Source: Oscillospiraceae bacterium (GTDB taxonomy: Bacteria; Bacillota; Clostridia; Oscillospirales; Oscillospiraceae). From it: 11,424 nucleotides of DNA. Below are positions 6,479 through 11,424 of this stretch, piece after piece (positions within the stretch are counted from its first letter, which is position 1; each line of letters begins with the position of its first letter). Both the position numbers and the translations under genes were made by a program. Where the stretch lies: positions 1-11,424 of the forward strand of contig JAJBVW010000171.1 of NCBI GenBank assembly GCA_020866945.1, read 5' to 3'. A model generated the notes under the pieces. It was not told the DNA's origin. It made no database searches and worked only from the letters and a program-made list of their open reading frames with translations.

Positions 6479-7273
6479 ATGACTGTTTTATGGGCAATCG
6501 TTGTTTTGGGGGCGCTGGGCCTGGTGTTCGGCATCCTGCTGGCCGTGGCCGGCAAGGTGTTCGCCGTGGAAAAAGACCCCAAGGAGGAGGCCGTCCGGGC
6601 TGTCCTGGCCGGGGCCAACTGCGGCGCCTGCGGCTATCCCGGCTGTGACGGCTATGCCGCCGCTGTCGCCAAGGGGGAGGCCCCTGCCAACGGGTGCGTA
6701 CCCGGCGGCGCGGCTGTGGCCGCCCAGATCAGCGAGATCATGGGCGTATCCGCCGGGGCGGGGGAGGCAAATATGGCTTTCGTCCGCTGCTCCGGCACCT
6801 GCGGCCACACAAAGGAAAAATTCACCTATGAGGGTATCCCTTCCTGTCTGGCGGCCAGCCGCCTGGGCGGCGGCAGCGGCGCGAACGTCTGCACCGCCGG
6901 ATGCCTGGGCTATGGCGACTGCGTCGCCGTCTGCCCCTTTGACGCCATTCATCTGGTGGACGGCATCGCGCAGGTAGACCGCAGCAAGTGTGTGGGCTGC
7001 GCCAAGTGCGTTGCCGTCTGCCCCAAGAACCTTATCACCCTGGTTCCGGCGGCGTCTACCGATGTGGTGGGCTGCAACTCCAAGGACAAGGGTCCGGCTA
7101 TCACCAAATACTGCGACTATGGCTGCATTGCCTGCAGCAAGTGCAAGCGGGAGTGCCCTGCGGACGCCATCACCATCACAGATTTCCTGGCCGTCATCGA
7201 CCAGACCCTGTGCGTCCACTGCGGCCACTGCGCCGACATTTGTCCCCGCAACTGCATCCACGACATCGGGTAA
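6479..7273 (+). CDS. rnfB: Rnf complex subunit RnfB, polyferredoxin that accepts electrons from ferredoxin
   Basis: RnfB is the membrane-anchored iron-sulfur subunit that takes electrons from reduced ferredoxin. The 264 residues begin with one membrane helix (about 3-27), then a 4Fe-4S 'Fes' domain with C48, C51, C56 and C73 (motif NCGACGYPGC). Further clusters are indicated by C138/C142/C148/C152, C171/C174/C177/C181, C212/C216/C219/C222/C226 and C245/C248/C251/C255, each set ending in a typical CP. Additional cysteines are at 104, 108, 123, 199 and 259, giving 26 in total. This long, cluster-rich form is the clostridial type. Ribosome site AAGGAGG lies 10 nt before the ATG. It is the last gene of the operon and is followed 21 nt later by an intrinsic terminator. 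No truncation is seen. Confidence 0.97.
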   Translation: MTVLWAIVVLGALGLVFGILLAVAGKVFAVEKDPKEEAVRAVLAGANCGACGYPGCDGYAAAVAKGEAPANGCVPGGAAVAAQISEIMGVSAGAGEANMAFVRCSGTCGHTKEKFTYEGIPSCLAASRLGGGSGANVCTAGCLGYGDCVAVCPFDAIHLVDGIAQVDRSKCVGCAKCVAVCPKNLITLVPAASTDVVGCNSKDKGPAITKYCDYGCIACSKCKRECPADAITITDFLAVIDQTLCVHCGHCADICPRNCIHDIG

Positions 7274-7294
7274 AATAACCGCATATCAACGCGA

Positions 7295-7325
7295 AGAGGC
7301 TGTGTTTGAAACGCAGCCTCTTTTT
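7295..7325 (+). terminator. Intrinsic terminator of the rnf operon
   Basis: A 12-bp stem is formed by AGAGGCTGTGTT (7295-7306) and AACGCAGCCTCT (7310-7321), with a single G-U pair and a 3-nt loop. It runs straight into TTTTT (7321-7325). It begins 21 nt after the rnfB stop codon. The T run is short but the stem is strong. Confidence 0.92.
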
Positions 7326-7382
7326 ATATGGAGTCAAGAGTTCGGAAGTATATAGCTGTATCGTCCTTTATCACGCCCCATC

Positions 7383-7411
7383 TTGTTTCCGAGGGCAAAA
7401 TCATGTATAAT
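7383..7411 (+). promoter_or_regulatory. Promoter of the E2-like gene
   Basis: TATAAT is a perfect -10 at 7406-7411, 17 nt after TTGTTT (7383-7388), which keeps the TTG of the -35. Transcription should start near 7418, inside an A run just before the hairpin at 7423-7438. The gene is thus separate from the rnf transcript. Confidence 0.7.
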
Positions 7412-7415
7412 AAAG

Positions 7416-7438
7416 AAAAAAACCGCCGCATCCGGCGG
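7416..7438 (-). terminator. Leftward terminator-like hairpin in the E2-like gene leader
   Basis: CCGCCG (7423-7428) and CGGCGG (7433-7438) form a GC-only 6-bp stem with a 4-nt loop, and seven A residues (7416-7422) flank it on the left. On the minus strand this reads as a textbook intrinsic terminator. On the plus strand it would be a hairpin at the very 5' end of the mRNA. No minus-strand gene lies directly to its right, so its role is unclear. Confidence 0.5.
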
Positions 7439-7457
7439 ATAAAGCAAGAGGTATCCC

Positions 7458-8342
7458 ATGGCAGAACAATACGACCAGCGTCGGGTGGGCGACAGGCGGG
7501 ACGGCAGGCGGCTGCGTACCATATCCTCGACCTTCCAGCTTACCCCCTTTATCATGCGCCGCCCCAGCGACGCTGTAAACAGCTTTACCGACCAGATAGA
7601 GGTCAGCGCCATCGAAAAATATCTCCGCGCACAGCGGCAGGAGGGAAATGAAGACATCTCCCTTCTTCATATCGTTATTGCCGCCTATGTGCGCACGCTG
7701 GCAGTGCGTCCGGCGCTGAATCGCTTTGTCGCGGGCCGGTACCTGTACGCCCGGGACAGCATCGACATCGTCCTGTCCTCCGGCCGGGGCGGCCCGGCGG
7801 ATGCGGGAGCCTTGGCGGTCACGGTGCGTTTTCTTCCCACGGACACTCTGCAGGATGTGTTCCGCAAGATAAATTCGACGCTGGACAACATCCGGGCGGA
7901 CGAGGAGTCTGACCAGCTCGAGCGACTGTCCTCCACGCTGATAAAGACGCCGCGTTTTCTGCTGCGGTTCGGTTTTTCCGTCCTGCGCTGGATGGACTAT
8001 CACGGATGGATGAAGCGCGACTGGACGGAGCGCAGCCCCTTCCACGGCTCCGCCGTTATCTCCAATGAGGGAGACTATGCTCTGTCGTCCATCACCCGCA
8101 GCATCAACAGCATGGGTGCGTTGCCGGTGAGTATTTCCATCGGACGGCTTCGGAACGCCACGGAGCTGGACAAGGCCGGGCGGCTGCTGGAGAAAAAATA
8201 CGTGGACTACACTGTCTCCTTCGACAGCCGCATCGCAGACAGCGCCTACGTCGGCTCCGCCTTCAAGTATTTCCGCTACTACCTGGCAAACCCGGAGGAG
8301 CTGGAAAAGCTCCCCGAACGGGTCAACGATGATACAATGTAA
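7458..8342 (+). CDS. Stand-alone 2-oxoacid dehydrogenase E2/CAT-fold protein lacking the catalytic His
   Basis: This 294-residue protein resembles the catalytic domain of dihydrolipoamide acyltransferases (E2) and chloramphenicol acetyltransferase. The support is the overall order of RRVGDRRDGRRLR, TPFIMRRPSDAVNSF, a long helix ending in YVRTLAVRPALNRFV, SPFHGSAVIS and the C-terminal VSFDSRIADS. It has no lipoyl or E1-binding domain, and no E1 or E3 gene is nearby. The canonical active-site motif is DHRxxDG; here it reads DSRIADS, so the catalytic His is Ser257 while Asp261 is kept. Ordinary acyl transfer by the E2 mechanism is therefore unlikely. From memory, related stand-alone clostridial proteins also lack this His; I cannot check that here. 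An AGAGG site lies 6 nt before the ATG. It has its own TATAAT promoter and converges on the alarmone synthetase gene. The true function is unknown. Confidence 0.8.
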   Translation: MAEQYDQRRVGDRRDGRRLRTISSTFQLTPFIMRRPSDAVNSFTDQIEVSAIEKYLRAQRQEGNEDISLLHIVIAAYVRTLAVRPALNRFVAGRYLYARDSIDIVLSSGRGGPADAGALAVTVRFLPTDTLQDVFRKINSTLDNIRADEESDQLERLSSTLIKTPRFLLRFGFSVLRWMDYHGWMKRDWTERSPFHGSAVISNEGDYALSSITRSINSMGALPVSISIGRLRNATELDKAGRLLEKKYVDYTVSFDSRIADSAYVGSAFKYFRYYLANPEELEKLPERVNDDTM

Positions 8343-8354
8343 AATAAAACATAA

Positions 8355-8384
8355 CACCCGGCACGGATTTCTCCGCGCTGGGTG
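8355..8384. terminator. Hairpin between convergent genes, probable bidirectional terminator
   Basis: CACCCGGCACGGA (8355-8367) pairs with TCCGCGCTGGGTG (8372-8384) at 12 of 13 positions, including one G-U, around a TTTC loop. It lies 12 nt after the E2-like stop and 16 nt beyond the end of the alarmone synthetase gene on the other strand. Leftward, the stem is followed by a T-rich stretch (minus strand of 8341-8354), so it should work best for the minus-strand operon; rightward the tail is only mildly T-rich. Confidence 0.75.
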
Positions 8385-8400
8385 CTGTTGTATTTACTGC

Positions 8401-9018
8401 TTATGCCATAACATCCACATCTACGTCTGAGCGGATGATGTCCCGCAGGGTCTGCATGGACAGGTCTACGGAGGCGATTTCGTCGGCGCAGCGCTTCAGC
8501 TCGTCCTCCATCAGCTCCGCGTGGCTGACCTCCCGCTTGTATTTTATCTGATGCTCCAAGGCGGCCCAGCAGTCAGTGGCGATGGTGCGGATTTGCAGCT
8601 CTGCGGTCACGCCCGTGCCGGGGCCTTCGTCTATTTTAAGTATAAGGTGCAGGCTTCGATAGCCGTTTGACTTGGGGAAGGCGATATAGTCCTTCACCTC
8701 CGTCACGGTCAGGGAAGGCTGCTGGAGCAGCCAGGCATACAGGGCGTAGACATCGTCTGTGAACGCGCAGACCGCCCGGACGCCTACCGCGTCATGAACA
8801 TTTGTGAGTGCGCTCTCCACGGTGACGGGAAAGCCTTTCTTTTGGAGCTTTTTCGTCATGCTCTCCGGGCTTTTCAGTCGGGAGCGGCAATAGAGGACAG
8901 ACTGTAGCCCCTCCTCCGTTTCCTGGGCATAAGGGGAGCTAGCTATCAGGTTCAGAATATGCTCCTCCGCCGTCTGTAAGGCAGGCAGGGAAGGGCCGTA
9001 AAATTCTTCCAGCGTCAT
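8401..9018 (-). CDS. Small alarmone synthetase, single-domain (p)ppGpp synthetase of RelQ/RelP type
   Basis: This enzyme transfers pyrophosphate from ATP to GDP or GTP to make (p)ppGpp in the cytoplasm. The 205 residues contain only the RelA/SpoT synthetase domain; the HD hydrolase, TGS and ACT domains of long RelA/SpoT proteins are absent. Visible motifs in order are SRLKSPESMTKKLQKKG, DAVGVRAVC, the G-loop KDYIAFPKSNGYRSLH (Tyr stacks on the acceptor base) and AELQIRT with the catalytic Glu, then WAALEHQIKYK. The length equals B. subtilis YjbM/YwaC. A short acidic tail (DVDVDV) ends the protein. I chose the ATG at 9018, with AAAGGA 7 nt upstream; a longer frame reaching 9213 only reads Pro/Ser-rich out-of-frame histidine kinase sequence. 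It starts 4 nt after the kinase stop, so it is the third gene of a two-component operon. RelQ versus RelP cannot be decided. Confidence 0.93.
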   Translation of the reverse strand: MTLEEFYGPSLPALQTAEEHILNLIASSPYAQETEEGLQSVLYCRSRLKSPESMTKKLQKKGFPVTVESALTNVHDAVGVRAVCAFTDDVYALYAWLLQQPSLTVTEVKDYIAFPKSNGYRSLHLILKIDEGPGTGVTAELQIRTIATDCWAALEHQIKYKREVSHAELMEDELKRCADEIASVDLSMQTLRDIIRSDVDVDVMA

Positions 9019-9022
9019 GGTT

Positions 9023-10300
9023 TTATCCTTTCTGAAGGCTCTCGGTAACGAGGCCGGGCAGGGTAACGGTGATGACCAGGTTTCCATTGTCCCGGGAGGC
9101 GGCGGTGATGCGCCCACGCTGGGCGGCAACAACGGCCTTGGCGATGGACAGGCCAATGCCATAGCCCCCGGTCTGGGAGTTGTGGGACTCATCCCCCCGG
9201 TAGAAGCGGTCAAACATATGCTCCATATCCTTTTTGGTCAGGTTGGGGGCGGGATTTTCCACGCTGAGCTGGAGATTGGCTTTCCCCGCCTTGCCCAGCG
9301 TCAGCAGGATGACGCCCCCCTGGGGAGAATATTTCAGCGCGTTGTCCAATAGAATGGAGACAACCTGGCGAACGCCCTTTTCGTCTCCCCGCAGGGTCAG
9401 CATGGGCTGCACCTGGCACATCAGCACCTTGTCCTGGGTTTTGGCGAGGGACTGGAAGGACTGGGCCGTCTCGCTCACAATATCGGAAACGGGGAAGTCA
9501 ATCATCTGCTCCTGGCCGTCGGCCTCCTGCATCCGGGACAGGAAAATCAGGTTTTTCGTCAGCTCCGTCAGCCGATGGGTCTGGGCCTGGATGTCCAGGA
9601 GCCACTCGTTGTCCTCCCCCAGCTCCATAGACAGCACCTCCGCGTCCGCGTCGATGATGGTCAGGGGCGTTTTTATCTCGTGTCCGGCGTCGGTGATGAA
9701 CCGGCGCTGCTTTTCATAGCTCTCCACAATGGGCCGGATGATACGCTTGGACAGCAGCATCATCACCAGCAGCACGGCGGCCAGGCCCGCTACTGTCACC
9801 ACGACGGTGGTGAAAAGCCCAAGGCGATAGGTGGACAACAGTCTGCCGCAGTCCAAAAATATGATGCGTGTGTCACCGCCATCCAGCGCCTGTACGATAT
9901 AGCGGTATCCCTCTATAAAGCCCCGCTCCCGGCCCCCATCCAGAACCGTGCGGGCATAATCCATAGCGTCGGGTTCATCCACGGCGGCGATTTGGCCCAG
10001 GTCGGCGGAAAGCACCACACCGTCCCCGGTCAGCACCACGGTGAAGTAACGGGACTCATAGGGGATTTCCTCATAATTATAATTGCTGAAGCTCCATAGC
10101 TCCCCGCCGTCCATATAGGCTGCGATGTCCGTGTCGGGAAACTGTCCCTCGTTCTCTGCCAGGATGTTCAGTATCTCGTCCGCATTAGACGCCACAGTGC
10201 GGAAGCTTCGCAGGGCCACAATGCCGAAAATAACGGTCAGCACCAGCGCCAGGGACAGCATGGCTGTGGTGATCAGCTTGATTTGCAGGCGGCGTATCAT
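9023..10300 (-). CDS. Membrane sensor histidine kinase
   Basis: This 425-residue kinase should sense an extracellular or envelope signal and phosphorylate the neighbouring response regulator. It has a first membrane helix at about 9-31, an extracytoplasmic sensor region of roughly 125 residues (about 32-158, acidic, no recognised motif) and a second helix at about 159-184. The H-box is GHEIKTPLT with phospho-acceptor H207. The N-box is DNALKY and the ATP lid region contains FDRFYRGDESH followed by GGYGIGLSIAK. The usual Asp box (DxGxG) is replaced by VENPAPNL, a variant seen in some clostridial kinases, so I consider it active. I see no clear HAMP domain; only about 12 residues separate the second helix from the dimerisation helix. 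The start at 10300 overlaps the regulator stop (ATGA), with GGAGGAG just upstream. Confidence 0.93.
   Translation of the reverse strand: MIRRLQIKLITTAMLSLALVLTVIFGIVALRSFRTVASNADEILNILAENEGQFPDTDIAAYMDGGELWSFSNYNYEEIPYESRYFTVVLTGDGVVLSADLGQIAAVDEPDAMDYARTVLDGGRERGFIEGYRYIVQALDGGDTRIIFLDCGRLLSTYRLGLFTTVVVTVAGLAAVLLVMMLLSKRIIRPIVESYEKQRRFITDAGHEIKTPLTIIDADAEVLSMELGEDNEWLLDIQAQTHRLTELTKNLIFLSRMQEADGQEQMIDFPVSDIVSETAQSFQSLAKTQDKVLMCQVQPMLTLRGDEKGVRQVVSILLDNALKYSPQGGVILLTLGKAGKANLQLSVENPAPNLTKKDMEHMFDRFYRGDESHNSQTGGYGIGLSIAKAVVAAQRGRITAASRDNGNLVITVTLPGLVTESLQKG
9026..9031 (-). promoter_or_regulatory. Ribosome binding site that fixes the alarmone synthetase start
   Basis: AAAGGA on the minus strand, 7 nt before the ATG at 9018 and overlapping the last codons of the kinase gene. 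It supports the 205-residue product over the longer open frame. Confidence 0.65.
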
Positions 10301-10971
10301 GTCAGCTCCTCCAGACAGTAGCCAGCGTTCCGGGTGGCCTTGATTTGTATGTCCGCGTGGAGAGCGGCCAGCTTTTTCCGCAGATAGGAGATATACACCC
10401 ACACCACGTTTACCTCGGCTTCGCTGTCATAGCCCCACACCTGCTCCATGAACCGCTCTGTGGAAATTAGGGTGGTTGGCGAGCGCATCAGAAGCTCCAT
10501 GACCTGAAACTCCTTGTTCGCCAGCCGGAAGCTGCCCGTGGGGGAGCTAAGCTCAAAGGTGGCGCTGTCCAGGGTGATGTTCCCCACCTGGAGCTTGGAG
10601 TTTGCCTGGGCGGTCTGCGTGCGGGTCATGGCCCGTATCCGGGCCAGCAGCTCCTTCACGGCGAAGGGCTTTGTCAGGTAGTCGTTGGCGCCCTTGTCCA
10701 GACCCTGCACCTTGTCGTCTATCTCCGCCTTGGCAGTCAGCAGCAGCACCGGCGTCCGGTCACCCCGCTCTCTCATGCGGGTCAGGACGGTAATGCCGTC
10801 CATTTTTGGCATCATGATGTCCATGACAACCCCGTCGTAGCCCCCGGCCTCCAGGTATTCCAGGGCCTCCACCCCGTCATAGGCCGTGTCCACAGTATAG
10901 TTATTCTTCTTCAAAATAACAGTCACCGCCCGCGACAGCGCCCGCTCATCTTCCACCAGCAGCAGCTTCAT
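10297..10971 (-). CDS. OmpR/PhoB-family response regulator
   Basis: This is a 224-residue transcription factor controlled by phosphorylation. The receiver domain (1-115) has the acidic pair E7/D8 in LLVEDE, phospho-acceptor D51 in VVMDIMMPKMDG, T79 in LLLTAKAE and K101 in YLTKPF. The C-terminal winged helix (about 128-222) carries the OmpR-type pattern FRLANKEFQVMELLM, then EQVWGYDSEAEVNVVWVYISYLRKKL, shown here in parts only. These place it clearly in the OmpR/PhoB family. MKLLLVEDE is the normal start for the family, although only a weak ribosome site (GATGGG) precedes it. It is the first gene of the operon with the kinase and the alarmone synthetase. Its promoter carries two TTTAA boxes 10 bp apart, suggesting autoregulation, and the same layout recurs before the divergent VTC-domain gene. 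The signal sensed is unknown. Confidence 0.95.
   Translation of the reverse strand: MKLLLVEDERALSRAVTVILKKNNYTVDTAYDGVEALEYLEAGGYDGVVMDIMMPKMDGITVLTRMRERGDRTPVLLLTAKAEIDDKVQGLDKGANDYLTKPFAVKELLARIRAMTRTQTAQANSKLQVGNITLDSATFELSSPTGSFRLANKEFQVMELLMRSPTTLISTERFMEQVWGYDSEAEVNVVWVYISYLRKKLAALHADIQIKATRNAGYCLEELT
10306..10312 (-). promoter_or_regulatory. Ribosome binding site that fixes the histidine kinase start
   Basis: GGAGGAG on the minus strand, with its GGAGG core 7 nt before the ATG at 10300. The start then gives MIRRLQIKL followed directly by a membrane helix; the in-frame upstream extension is the response regulator gene read in another frame. Confidence 0.8.
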
Positions 10972-11014
10972 ATCCCATCGACCCGCTTTCTCTGAATTTC
11001 TATATGACTTGTTT

Positions 11015-11046
11015 AGTGTAGCAGATGAACCTTAAATTTGGTTAAA
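11015..11046 (-). promoter_or_regulatory. Probable autoregulated promoter of the response regulator operon
   Basis: On the minus strand two adjacent 10-bp boxes, TTTAACCAAA and TTTAAGGTTC (together 11046 down to 11027), are followed six bases later by TACACT (11020-11015), preceded by TGC as in an extended -10. At the -35 position there is AACCAA, not a sigma-70 -35, so the boxes may be where an OmpR-type activator binds. Predicted start site near 11008, about 37 nt before the gene. Confidence 0.55.
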
Positions 11047-11130
11047 AGCGAGAGAATTTTTTGCTTGCGTGATTGGTCAATGTCGGAATCAAAACCACAA
11101 CTTGCTATGTTACAAAAAATTAATACGACC

Positions 11131-11162
11131 TTCATCTAAATTTAAGAAACAAACTTTACACT
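11131..11162 (+). promoter_or_regulatory. Probable promoter of the VTC-domain gene, same layout as the divergent one
   Basis: TTCATCTAAA (11131-11140) and TTTAAGAAAC (11141-11150) are followed six bases later by TACACT (11157-11162). The spacing is identical to that of the divergent regulator promoter, with 21 of 32 positions equal. The true -35 position holds ATCTAA, so an activator is likely needed. The start site would be near 11169. Confidence 0.5.
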
Positions 11163-11171
11163 GTCTTTACA
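11154..11171 (+). repeat. 11-bp direct repeat CTTTACA over the VTC gene -10
   Basis: CTTTACA occurs at 11154-11160 and again at 11165-11171, so the period is 11 bp. TTTACA-N5-TTTACA fits the known B. subtilis PhoP half-site pattern TT[ACT]A[CT]A. The repeat overlaps the predicted -10 and start site, so a protein bound here would more likely block than activate. The assignment is by pattern only. Confidence 0.35.
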
Positions 11172-11195
11172 ACGACAGGAAAGGGGCGCCTGCGC

Positions 11196-11424
11196 ATGGC
11201 CTATCAGGAAAATTTTAAGCGGCACGAGCTGAAATATCTATTAAATGAACAACAAAAGGAGCAAGTACTTCACGCCATGGAGCCGTATATGGCCCTGGAT
11301 GAATATGGACGCTCTACCATCCGCAACATATATCTGGACACAGACACCGATATGCTGGTGCGCCGGCGCATTGAAAAGCACCTGTAGCAGGATCAGCTGA
11401 GGGAGCGGAGCTATCCCCGCTCCT
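11196..11424 (+). pseudogene. VTC-type polyphosphate polymerase domain gene, in-frame TAG, cut by window end
   Basis: The frame begins with MAYQENFKRHELKYLL, the usual opening of bacterial VTC-domain proteins (triphosphate-tunnel fold; FKRxExKYLL supplies tunnel charges). It continues with YMALDEYGRSTIRNIYLDT and RRRIEKHL, also family-like. Codon 64 (11385-11387) is TAG. The same frame then continues to the window end as QDQLRERSYPRS, which aligns with the family pattern IEKPxYKEKLRLRSYG. The stop sits at the conserved Tyr, so a single TAC/TAT to TAG change would explain it. I therefore call a probable nonsense-interrupted gene; sequencing error or recoding are alternatives. A 63-residue product would lack nearly all the tunnel. 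The ribosome site is AAAGGGG, 9 nt before the ATG. In relatives I recall this family lying next to DUF4956 and CotH-kinase genes; those would be beyond this window. Confidence 0.6.

Noticed and set aside
6488..7261. Minus-strand open frame of 257 codons opposite rnfB
   Set aside because: rnfB on the plus strand has complete iron-sulfur motifs and a good ribosome site; the antisense product is Ala/Gly-rich with no domain.
9019..9213. Longer N-terminus for the alarmone synthetase
   Set aside because: The extra 65 residues are Pro/Ser-rich sequence from another frame of the kinase gene, and a ribosome site supports the ATG at 9018.
11385..11387. TAG read as pyrrolysine
   Set aside because: The family has Tyr here, not a catalytic position known to use pyrrolysine, and no pyl genes are seen in the window. 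A nonsense change is simpler.

Overview
The window looks like chromosomal DNA of an anaerobic, GC-rich member of the Clostridia, most likely an Oscillospiraceae-type gut bacterium. This rests on the rnfCDGEAB gene order, strong AGGAGG-type ribosome sites, AT-rich intergenic promoters beside GC-rich genes, and a small alarmone synthetase of the Firmicutes RelQ/RelP type. The taxon is inferred from gene content only.

Layout. (1) Positions 66-1908, minus strand: a compact cytoplasmic glycoside hydrolase family 2 enzyme followed 10 nt later by a 69-residue glycine-rich membrane protein. (2) Positions 1909-2248: a 340-nt divergent intergenic region with one extended -10 promoter facing each way and several dyads. 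(3) Positions 2249-7273, plus strand: a complete six-gene rnfCDGEAB operon with short gaps or overlaps, closed by a strong intrinsic terminator at 7295-7325. Rnf is the membrane ferredoxin:NAD+ oxidoreductase that couples this electron transfer to Na+ or H+ pumping. All expected cofactor motifs are present. (4) Positions 7458-8342, plus strand: a stand-alone protein with the E2/chloramphenicol-acetyltransferase fold that lacks the catalytic histidine. It has its own promoter. (5) Positions 8401-10971, minus strand: an operon of an OmpR-type response regulator, a sensor histidine kinase and a single-domain (p)ppGpp synthetase. A hairpin shared with the convergent E2-like gene lies at its end. 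(6) From 11196, plus strand: the start of a VTC-type polyphosphate-polymerase-domain gene, interrupted by an in-frame TAG and cut by the window end.

How the parts fit. Rnf is a self-contained energy-conservation module. Regions 5 and 6 appear to be one regulatory unit. The two divergent promoters share the same layout: two adjacent 10-bp boxes, then TACACT at the same distance, matching at 21 of 32 positions. This suggests that the response regulator controls both its own operon, including the alarmone synthetase, and the VTC-domain gene. I see no mobile element, CRISPR array, tRNA or rRNA. Most of the window is ordinary. The regulatory unit at the right end and the interrupted VTC gene deserve the closest look.
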